A stretch of DNA of 32,323 bases, taken from Deltaproteobacteria bacterium. GTDB lineage: Bacteria; Desulfobacterota; Binatia; UBA9968. The translations under genes and the position numbers were made by a program. Every line of letters starts with the position of its first letter. Positions within the stretch are counted from its first letter, which is position 1. Below the pieces are notes generated by a model. The model was not told the DNA's origin, did not search any database, and saw nothing but the letters and a program-made list of their open reading frames with translations. Location: positions 1-32,323 of the forward strand of contig JACPAM010000111.1 of the NCBI GenBank assembly GCA_016180805.1, given 5' to 3'. Below are positions 25,283-32,323 of this stretch, piece after piece.

Positions 25283-26539
25283 CTAAGGTTTCTCCCCACC
25301 GCAGAGCGACGCGGCGGTGAGGGCGTAGACTTTCGTTGCGGTCACCAGATCGGAAATCTTCATGGCGCGGTTTCCCGCCCCGCTCAGCGCCTCTCTCTGC
25401 CGCGGCGGCCCGTAGCAAACCGACGGTATTCCGACTTCGTTAAAGACATTGAGGTCGCGCCACATGCTAAGTTCCGCCGAAGGCGGTGCGGGAGGATCGC
25501 TCCGGAAAATCTCCCGGTGGGCCGCTTCGAGCGCGTGGATCAGGGGCTCGGCGTTCTTCGCGATGTAGCCACGTGAGTACTGGTACGTCGTGACTTCACA
25601 GTCGAGCTCCAAGCGGCGGGTGAGCCCCATGATTTCTCTCATGACGGCCCGGGGATTCTTGCCTGGGACGATTCTCGCATCTAGGTAAATGTCGCACTGC
25701 CCGCCCGAGCCGCGGACTTGGATGACCTGTGCCTTGGGAATGATCGTGCCGCCGTCAAACTCGCACTTTTCCTTTTGCTCGTAGTTCTTAGCCCACTCTT
25801 CCAGCGCGAGCACGACATGGGCCATTTTCACAAACGCGTTCGGGTGCTCTTTGACATTCATGCCCCGCTCGAGCCTCGGCGTGTAGACCTCTTTCCCCTG
25901 CACCCGTATCTTGAACCACGCGGCGCCGCATTCGGCCTTGACGATGCCGAAGCCCGAGGTCTCACCGACCAGCGCGTAGTCGGCGGTCACGCCGCGGTCG
26001 ACCAGCCATTTGGTGCCGAATCCTTCGCCCGGGTAGTTGATCCCTTGGTGTTCATCGACCGAAGGAGCTCCGGTCTCAAAGGCAACTCCGGTGATCGTAA
26101 GATCGCCCCTGAGCCGGAAGCCCGCCCGTTTGATGGCCCTGGCCGCGATCATGAAGGCGCAAAGCTGCGCCTTATCGTTGATGACGCCCTTGCCGAAGAT
26201 GAGATCCCCCTCCACCCACGCCCCTTCGATTTTTCGCTCCGCCTCCGTTGCCTCCGGTCCTAACTCCTTTCCGGTATCCGTGTGGGCGTTGAGGATGAGA
26301 CTTGTGCCGTTGCCGGTTCCGGGGATCGTGCCCACCGCGTTCACGCTCTGCTCGGTGATCGATTGGAGCCCTGCATCCATACCGTTTTTCTTCAGCCACG
26401 CAACAACCTCCTCTCCAACCTTCCGTTCCTTGCCGTGGGGACTCGGCGTATTGCCGAGATGGAGGCAGAGTTCGACAAGATCTTCGCGGTCCGCGTCGAT
26501 CATGGTCAAGAGCGCTTCACGGTCTTTTTCGTTCCGCAT
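25283..26539 (-). CDS. M20 family peptidase (ArgE/DapE-like)
   Basis: LILNAHTDTG metal motif, GKGVINDKAQLCAFMIAARAIKRAG, GGQCDIYLDARIVPG, YGPP. Confidence 0.9.
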   Translation of the reverse strand: MRNEKDREALLTMIDADREDLVELCLHLGNTPSPHGKERKVGEEVVAWLKKNGMDAGLQSITEQSVNAVGTIPGTGNGTSLILNAHTDTGKELGPEATEAERKIEGAWVEGDLIFGKGVINDKAQLCAFMIAARAIKRAGFRLRGDLTITGVAFETGAPSVDEHQGINYPGEGFGTKWLVDRGVTADYALVGETSGFGIVKAECGAAWFKIRVQGKEVYTPRLERGMNVKEHPNAFVKMAHVVLALEEWAKNYEQKEKCEFDGGTIIPKAQVIQVRGSGGQCDIYLDARIVPGKNPRAVMREIMGLTRRLELDCEVTTYQYSRGYIAKNAEPLIHALEAAHREIFRSDPPAPPSAELSMWRDLNVFNEVGIPSVCYGPPRQREALSGAGNRAMKISDLVTATKVYALTAASLCGGEKP

Positions 26540-26669
26540 AACTGTCCTCCTCGTGCATGCCTAGCTTACTTTGCCCTATCGCACGGGTCAACGTGTGTAT
26601 TGAAAGCGGCTCCAGGACACTGATTTGCAGCGACCAAAAGACTCCACTATGCTACAGGGACTTTAATTT

Positions 26670-27095
26670 ATGGCGGCCGCAGGACAACCGGAAAAGAGTG
26701 TGGTAAGCGTTGTGGCGGAGCTGCTTCGCGAGGTGACCTCTCTTCCCGATATGCTCTTCGTCATGGGCAAGGGGCCGCAAGCCGTGATGGAGGCCTGGGT
26801 CGATAGCGCGAAAACACGGGTGGGCGCTGAGCGAGATTGGGTGGCGGTCGAGTGCGAAGCCTGGCACTGCCATCTCGATGTTTCCTCGATCGCTTGCCTC
26901 CGTTTCGTCGAAGAGAAAGACGTCCACGATCCCACGCGGAAAGCTTTCAGCGTCCGCTTTCTTGGCAGTGATGGTGAACCTTATCTGATGGTCTTTTTCG
27001 GCAAGATGTATGATGACGCGGGCGCGTTGCGGTCTGACAAGCTTGCTCTGTTTCGATCGCTGCAGAAAAAGTACGAGTTGACCGAGGCCGACTAG
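26670..27095 (+). CDS. Small hypothetical protein, possibly ChuX/HutX-like
   Basis: Complete 141-aa frame; its stop TAG directly abuts the ATG of the next gene (27096). CHLDVSSIACLRFVEE...FSVRFLGSDGEPYLMVFFGKMYD is reminiscent of heme-utilisation ChuX/HutX proteins; weak assignment. Confidence 0.6.
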   Translation: MAAAGQPEKSVVSVVAELLREVTSLPDMLFVMGKGPQAVMEAWVDSAKTRVGAERDWVAVECEAWHCHLDVSSIACLRFVEEKDVHDPTRKAFSVRFLGSDGEPYLMVFFGKMYDDAGALRSDKLALFRSLQKKYELTEAD

Positions 27096-28349
27096 ATGGC
27101 TCAGCCGACGACCTCTTCGTTCAAGCGATATGGCCTGGTCGGTCTCGGGTTTGCCCACCTCGGAGTCAGCCGCGGGGTTCATGGCACGTTCAGCGTGTTC
27201 TATGTCGCTTTTATCGAAGCCTTTGGCTGGTCGCGAGCCGCGGCTGCCGGGGCGCTCTCGCTCGCGGTCATCACCGAGGGCCTTTCCTTACCCCTGGTCG
27301 GCTCCTTCACGGATCGCCTCGGCCCGCGGCGGACCTTGCTGCTCGGCGGGGTCACCCTAGCTCTGGGCTTGGGATTCACTGCAACGGTTTCATCCCTCTG
27401 GGAGCTCTACTTTTGGCTCGGATTGGTGACCGCGTTGGGATTGGGGTTGATCGGAATGGTCCCTCACATCGCCATTCTGTCGCGCGAATTCTCCGCGCGG
27501 CGTGGAACGGCTTTGGGGCTCGCCTTTGCGGGCGGCGGATTCGGTATCATGATCTTGGTCCCGCTCTCCCAGGTGCTTATCAGCCGATGGGGATGGCCTA
27601 CGGCGTACGTGGGCCTCGCTGTCCTGGCCGCGGCACTGGTGATCCCGCCGGTCCTGCTCTTTTTTCCTGCAGCGCCCTCGGCAGCTCCTGCGGCTCGGGC
27701 GCACGGATCGGTGAATGGAAAAGACTGGACTGTGGCCCAGGCGCTTAGAAGCTTGGTCTTCTGGCTGCTTTTTGGTGCGCGTGTTTTGGCCAGCATGGGG
27801 AACCAGATCATCGTTACCCACCAGATTGCCTACGCCGTGGATGTTGGATTCTCCAAGCTGTTTGCTGCCTCGATTTTCGGACTTATGGGTATCTCCAGCA
27901 TCTTTGGCAGGATTTTTTTCGGCTATCTTACCGACCGGATCAAGGGAGAAGCCGCGTTCACTTGGGTTCAGGTGGTCTCTGTGCTTGGCATTGTCGCGCT
28001 CCTGCTTCTCAAAGACGATTCCCTTCCGGAGCTCCTGTACGCCTACGCGATTTTCTACGGTCTCGGACAGGGTTCGCGGGCGCTGGTGCTTTCCGCAATC
28101 TCCGCGGACATCTTTTTGGGCAGGAGCTTTGGCGCGATCCTGGGATATTTCACCCTTAGCATCGGGATCGGGGGAGCCATGGGATCGTGGTTGGGAGGCT
28201 TCATTCACGATGTGACCGGGAGCTATACCAGTGCCTTTGCAATTGCCGTTCTCTGTTTTATCGTTTCCGTGGTCGCGGTCTGGGTGACCCGGCGAATGAT
28301 TATTGCGCAGGCCAAAGGTCAGGAGATGGCCTCTTGCGGCGGGCGCTGA
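27096..28349 (+). CDS. MFS transporter (oxalate/formate or monocarboxylate transporter-like)
   Basis: About 12 hydrophobic segments, GSFTDRLGPRRTLLLGG and GYLTDRIKG loops. Confidence 0.9.
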   Translation: MAQPTTSSFKRYGLVGLGFAHLGVSRGVHGTFSVFYVAFIEAFGWSRAAAAGALSLAVITEGLSLPLVGSFTDRLGPRRTLLLGGVTLALGLGFTATVSSLWELYFWLGLVTALGLGLIGMVPHIAILSREFSARRGTALGLAFAGGGFGIMILVPLSQVLISRWGWPTAYVGLAVLAAALVIPPVLLFFPAAPSAAPAARAHGSVNGKDWTVAQALRSLVFWLLFGARVLASMGNQIIVTHQIAYAVDVGFSKLFAASIFGLMGISSIFGRIFFGYLTDRIKGEAAFTWVQVVSVLGIVALLLLKDDSLPELLYAYAIFYGLGQGSRALVLSAISADIFLGRSFGAILGYFTLSIGIGGAMGSWLGGFIHDVTGSYTSAFAIAVLCFIVSVVAVWVTRRMIIAQAKGQEMASCGGR

Positions 28350-28407
28350 GTTGGACTATGTTTCCGATGAATTTATTCGTAGGGTTTTATTCGGAAAGGA
28401 GTAAGTC

Positions 28408-30222
28408 ATGAGCAAACCCGCAAGAGTCGCCGAGAAGCCTAGAGCGGAGTATGGGTCGGATGTGGTCGTGGATGTGATAAAGGCGTTTGAGATCGAGTAT
28501 ATCGCCATCAATCCCGGGGCCACGTTCCGCGGACTTCACGATTCTTTGGTGAACTACGGCGGCAATCACATGCCTGAAATCATTCTGTGCCCACATGAAG
28601 AGATCACCGTGGCCCTGGCCCAGGGCTACGCGCGCGCGAAGGGAAAGCCGATGGCCGCTGCGGTCCATAACATCGTCGGGCTGCAGCACGCCGCGATGGC
28701 GATTTACAACGCCTGGTGTGATCGCCTGCCCGTGATCGTCCTGGGCGGCACCGGACCCATGGATACGGCGCAGCGCCGTCCCTGGATCGACTGGGTCCAC
28801 ACGGCTCTCGTGCAGGGAAATCTGGTGCGGGACTTTGTGAAATGGGACGATCAGCCCGGCAGCGTGGAGGCCGTGCCCGATTCCTTCATCCGGGCCTACC
28901 GGCTGGCCACTACAGACCCGATGGGTCCTGTCTACATCTGCTACGACGGCGAGGTGCAGGAGAAAAAACTGAGCGGCGAGATTTCGTTCCCGCCGCCGGA
29001 TCGCTATCCGGCCCCGCTGCCCATGCAGGCCCCGGAAGAAGGATTCGATAAAACGATTCGCTTGCTCCTTGAGGCGAAGACGCCGGTGATCATCGCCGAC
29101 TGGGTAGGGAGAAGGGAAGCGGGGTTCAACGCCCTGTTGGAACTGGCGGAGCTTCTCGCCATACCGGTCTTTGACCAGTTGGGCCGTTTCAATTTCCCGG
29201 TCGACCATCCATTGAACCTTACGGGAATGCAGGAGAAGGTGCTGGGGCAGGCGGACCTGGTTGTGGTCTTGGATGTGCCGGACTTGGAAGGATCGGTTTC
29301 GAAAAGAGCTCAAGAGAAGGGGCAGCGGCGGGCGATTCCCCTGCTTTCGTCCAAGGCCAAGATCGTGAACGTCGGCCTCGACGATCTCCTGGTGCGGGCC
29401 TGGTCGCATGACTTTAACAAACTGAGAGAAGCGGATCTTGCCATCTTGGCAGACACTTCGGTCTTCCTTCCCGAATTGGTGCGCCGCTTGAGAAGCGAGA
29501 AGGAAGCGCTCAAAAAGAAGGCGAGCGAGATCGAAAAGAGGCGCGGTGAGTGGGCAAAGCTCCACAGCGAGAGAGTCGAGGCGCAGGACAAACAGACCAA
29601 GGCCAAATGGGATGAGAAGCCGATTGCAACCAGCCGGTTTTACACGGAGCTGGCCGAGGCGCTCAAGAACGAGGATTGGGTCCTGACCAACGGGACCTCG
29701 TCAGGGAAGGAAAACCTCTTCCTGCCGGCGAGCAAGTTCAACCAGATCCTCGGCAAATACAAAGGCGGTGGTCTCGGCTACGGCCTGCCAGCTTCTTTGG
29801 GGGCGGCCCTGGCGCTTAAGGGGTCAGGCAAGATCTGCGTCGATCTGCAGCCCGATGGCGATTTTCTCTTCACCATCAGCGGCCTCTGGACTGCGGCGCA
29901 TTACAAGATCCCGCTGCTCATCGTCGTCTGCAGCAACCGCTCCTATTACAACGACGAAGAGCATCAGGAGAGGATGGCCGTGCTCAGGGGAAGACCGGTG
30001 GAGAACAAGACCATCGGGATCCGGATCGACGATCCCGCAGTGGACTTTGCCACCAACGCCCGTTCCTACGGCGTCTGGAGCACGGGACCGGTCACCGAGC
30101 CAAAGGATCTCGGCAAGGCGCTACGTGACGCGCTTAAGGTAGTCAAGGAAGGAAAGCCTGCGCTGGTCGACGTGGTCTGCCAGTTCCGCTTGTTAACGGA
30201 TCGTATGAAGCGGCAACGTTAG
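28408..30222 (+). CDS. ThDP-requiring enzyme of the acetolactate synthase/benzoylformate decarboxylase superfamily
   Basis: CPHEEITVALAQGYARAKGKP, NGTSSGKENLF, GGGLGYGLPASLGAALAL, QPDGDFLFTISGLWTAAHYKIPLLIVVCSNRSY. Confidence 0.88.
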   Translation: MSKPARVAEKPRAEYGSDVVVDVIKAFEIEYIAINPGATFRGLHDSLVNYGGNHMPEIILCPHEEITVALAQGYARAKGKPMAAAVHNIVGLQHAAMAIYNAWCDRLPVIVLGGTGPMDTAQRRPWIDWVHTALVQGNLVRDFVKWDDQPGSVEAVPDSFIRAYRLATTDPMGPVYICYDGEVQEKKLSGEISFPPPDRYPAPLPMQAPEEGFDKTIRLLLEAKTPVIIADWVGRREAGFNALLELAELLAIPVFDQLGRFNFPVDHPLNLTGMQEKVLGQADLVVVLDVPDLEGSVSKRAQEKGQRRAIPLLSSKAKIVNVGLDDLLVRAWSHDFNKLREADLAILADTSVFLPELVRRLRSEKEALKKKASEIEKRRGEWAKLHSERVEAQDKQTKAKWDEKPIATSRFYTELAEALKNEDWVLTNGTSSGKENLFLPASKFNQILGKYKGGGLGYGLPASLGAALALKGSGKICVDLQPDGDFLFTISGLWTAAHYKIPLLIVVCSNRSYYNDEEHQERMAVLRGRPVENKTIGIRIDDPAVDFATNARSYGVWSTGPVTEPKDLGKALRDALKVVKEGKPALVDVVCQFRLLTDRMKRQR

Positions 30223-30426
30223 GCAAGAAAGTGCATTACCTCAGGCCTGACAGCGCGACCTGATGCCGGACGCCATGACGACGTAGGTTAACCAGTTGAC
30301 GGGGCGTGAGCTTCTAAATTGCGTACACCCAAACAGGCCGTTTTCAAATTCTCCATGTGGATCGCGCTGGAAACGGGGTTGCCTAGTCATCCCACGGCTC
30401 GGGGAAAGTCCGAGAGGAGGTGATTC

Positions 30427-31317
30427 ATGATAGGCTTTTACTTGACGCTACTCAGCCTGTTCGCATGGGTCGGTCTTTGGAAGGCCACGGTCCAGGCACA
30501 GGACAAGGCTCTACTAGCCGAACTGGTCTCAGCAGCTAAAAAGGAGGGAGTTATAGAGTACTACGGTCCTGGCACTATGACCCCCATGGACGCCCAACGC
30601 TTGGCCGCGCCCTTCAATAAGAAGTACGGACTCGATATCAAGCTAAATTTCCACCCCGCTGGGAACATGGTGAGGGACGCCGGTAGGGTAGTATCCCTGG
30701 CTGCTGCCGGGCTACCTCCCGAATGGGACCTCATGGTCATGAGCGACGGTATTCACGCGACGCTCTGGCTGAGAAACTTGCACCAGAGGTTCGACTATAG
30801 AAAGTTAGGTGTAGGTTCACAACTCATCGAGTTCGATGGGGGCGTGGTCTCCTTCGCCAACCAGTACGTGCTTCCCGCCTATAACACCAAGGTGCTGCCG
30901 GCCAAGGACGTGCCTAAGAGCCTGGGAACTCCGGCCGAAGTTGACACGAGACTTCAGATCGGTGAGATCCTTGTCTTTGTCAATCAAATTGATAGCTATA
31001 TCCACACAGCAAAAAAGTCAGGGGCACCACTGGCCGTTGCCGGAGGGGTAGAGCCGGTGATCTCGCCTGCTTTCCAGGCCGGGGTACCCAAGGGGGCCAA
31101 GCACCCCAACGTGAGTCATCTTTTTGCTGCCTTTCTTGCCACCCCCGAGGCGCAAGGACTTTGGGAACAGTTTGTCGGCCAGAGCTCACCGTTCATTCCC
31201 GGCACGACGATGCACAAATTTGCCCAGGGGAAAAAGATGCTGTATTTGAGGGCAGACGAAGCCAAGCTGGTAGACCGGCTCGCTCGGGAATACGCCAAGA
31301 TTCTAGGATTTCGGTAG
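30427..31317 (+). CDS. Extracellular solute-binding protein (Fe3+-type ABC SBP), apparently with an internal in-frame deletion
   Basis: Signal peptide; LLAELVSAAKKEGVIEYYGPG, FNKKYGLDIKLNFHPAG, AGRVVSLAAAGLPPEWDL, VLPAYNTKVLPAKDVPKS then abruptly LGTPAEVDTRLQIGEI; strong gagaggaggtgattcATG ribosome-binding site. Confidence 0.82.
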   Translation: MIGFYLTLLSLFAWVGLWKATVQAQDKALLAELVSAAKKEGVIEYYGPGTMTPMDAQRLAAPFNKKYGLDIKLNFHPAGNMVRDAGRVVSLAAAGLPPEWDLMVMSDGIHATLWLRNLHQRFDYRKLGVGSQLIEFDGGVVSFANQYVLPAYNTKVLPAKDVPKSLGTPAEVDTRLQIGEILVFVNQIDSYIHTAKKSGAPLAVAGGVEPVISPAFQAGVPKGAKHPNVSHLFAAFLATPEAQGLWEQFVGQSSPFIPGTTMHKFAQGKKMLYLRADEAKLVDRLAREYAKILGFR

Positions 31318-31439
31318 GAAGAAGCCGGTGCGAGCCACGGATGACGATGTTTCCGTTTGCGAAACTGGCGAAGCAGGGAGTGTGACGATTCAACGCGAGA
31401 TGAGGGTTTAACCCGAGCGGCTTCGCGGGAGGTAACAAA

Positions 31440-32069
31440 ATGATTTCGCAAGTGGAATCCGAGCTCTTTTCGCTCTTGGCTCCAGAACGCACCTTGCTTT
31501 TAGTTGTGGATGTGCAGAACGACTTTTGCCACGACGAAGGCGTTCTTGGCCGGGCTGGAGTTCCGCTCGGTGCTATCCAGGCTGCCGCCGAAACGCTTCT
31601 GCAGTTCACTGAGGTGGCACGGCGCGCACGAGTGCCGATCGTGTTTATCAAAACGCATCACGATCCCTCGAATAACTCCCCCGCCTGGTTGAGCAAGATG
31701 CGTGGCAGAGCGGCGTGCACCACCGGCAGTTGGGGCGCGGACTTCTATCGGCTCCGCCCTACGGATGCGGACGCGGTGGTCGTGAAACACCGCTACAGCG
31801 GCTTTGTCGGTACAAACCTGGAGGTCATCCTGAGAAGCCTTGGCCGGCCCACGCTCCTCCTCACGGGAATAACGACGAATGTCTGCGTGGAGTCCACTGC
31901 GCGTGATGCCTTCATGCGCGACTACCACGTTTTTCTCGTAGAAGATTGCGCCGCTGCCCCCACTAAGGAGGAGCACCAATCGACCGTCTACAATATCCGC
32001 ACATGCTTTGGTTACGTGCTTGACTCGTCAACCGTCGCGGCCTTCTGGGGGGAGGCCAAAGCGCCATAG
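31440..32069 (+). CDS. Cysteine hydrolase of the isochorismatase superfamily
   Basis: LLLVVDVQNDFCHDEG (Asp), VVKHRYSGFVGTNLEVILRSLGRPTLLLTGITTNVCVESTARDAFMRDYHVFLVEDC. Confidence 0.93.
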   Translation: MISQVESELFSLLAPERTLLLVVDVQNDFCHDEGVLGRAGVPLGAIQAAAETLLQFTEVARRARVPIVFIKTHHDPSNNSPAWLSKMRGRAACTTGSWGADFYRLRPTDADAVVVKHRYSGFVGTNLEVILRSLGRPTLLLTGITTNVCVESTARDAFMRDYHVFLVEDCAAAPTKEEHQSTVYNIRTCFGYVLDSSTVAAFWGEAKAP

Positions 32070-32132
32070 GAACACGCCGAAGACTTTCAATCCCGGGACG
32101 TGCGGCCCACACGTCCCCACACAAACCGGGCT

Positions 32133-32323
32133 CTACGCCAGGAACGCTGACGCTATCGGCACCGGGTGCGGCAGGGTGCCCATTTCTACGAACATGTTCA
32201 TCTCGGACTCGGCGATCTTCCGCTCGGTCTCGGTAAAGGTGAACTCGATCCTGGGGTAGCGAGCGGAAGCGAGCAGGGCCTCCTTGTTCCCGCCGTAGCG
32301 CTCGATGAACTTGTCCGCGATCT
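32133..32323 (-). CDS. 3' end of a CDS running off the right edge (possibly another solute-binding protein)
   Basis: Minus-strand frame ...IADKFIERYGGNKEALLASARYPRIEFTFTETERKIAESEMNMFVEMGTLPHPVPIASAFLA*; family uncertain. Confidence 0.5.
   Translation of the reverse strand, partial: IADKFIERYGGNKEALLASARYPRIEFTFTETERKIAESEMNMFVEMGTLPHPVPIASAFLA

Noticed and set aside
28387-29565. 392-aa minus-strand ORF opposite the second ThDP enzyme
   Set aside because: Antisense shadow of a well-supported gene with low-complexity composition; no recognisable domain.
1-32323. tRNA, rRNA, prophage, toxin-antitoxin or defence-system genes
   Set aside because: None recognised on either strand by reading; no transposase or integrase ORF either, so REP and TIR elements must be mobilised from elsewhere if active.

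Overview
The window reads as a bacterial chromosome segment, probably from a GC-rich soil or sediment lineage known mostly from metagenomes; the taxonomic guess is weak. From left to right:
(1) A minus-strand fumarate module: class II fumarase, a soluble-looking fumarate reductase/succinate dehydrogenase flavoprotein and Fe-S subunit, and an HdrB/SdhE-like CCG protein, with no membrane anchor visible.
(2) A minus-strand operon of five overlapping or tightly packed signalling genes (3 histidine kinases, 5 receiver domains, no output domain).
(3) A family-5 uracil-DNA glycosylase.
(4) A long catabolic/accessory stretch: GlcD-GlcF-type FAD/Fe-S oxidase, several orphan solute-binding proteins (SBPs), polysaccharide deacetylase, two ThDP enzymes, threonine synthase, VOC protein, M20 peptidase, MFS transporter and isochorismatase-type hydrolase.
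The most unusual content is non-coding. (a) Five loci carry imperfect inverted repeats built from consecutive, strictly 7-nt-phased degenerate units; each locus has its own unit sequence, and one locus sits in frame inside a histidine-kinase ATPase domain. (b) A 103-bp dispersed palindromic element has two intact copies, a fragment, and one copy interrupted by two small insertions. Both insertions are flanked by direct duplications, and the lengths balance exactly. (c) GGGGAC...GTCCCC REP hairpins occur, one inside element (b) and two in a 50-bp tandem duplication. No rRNA, tRNA, CRISPR array or transposase gene was seen. All calls come from reading the sequence; no searches were run.
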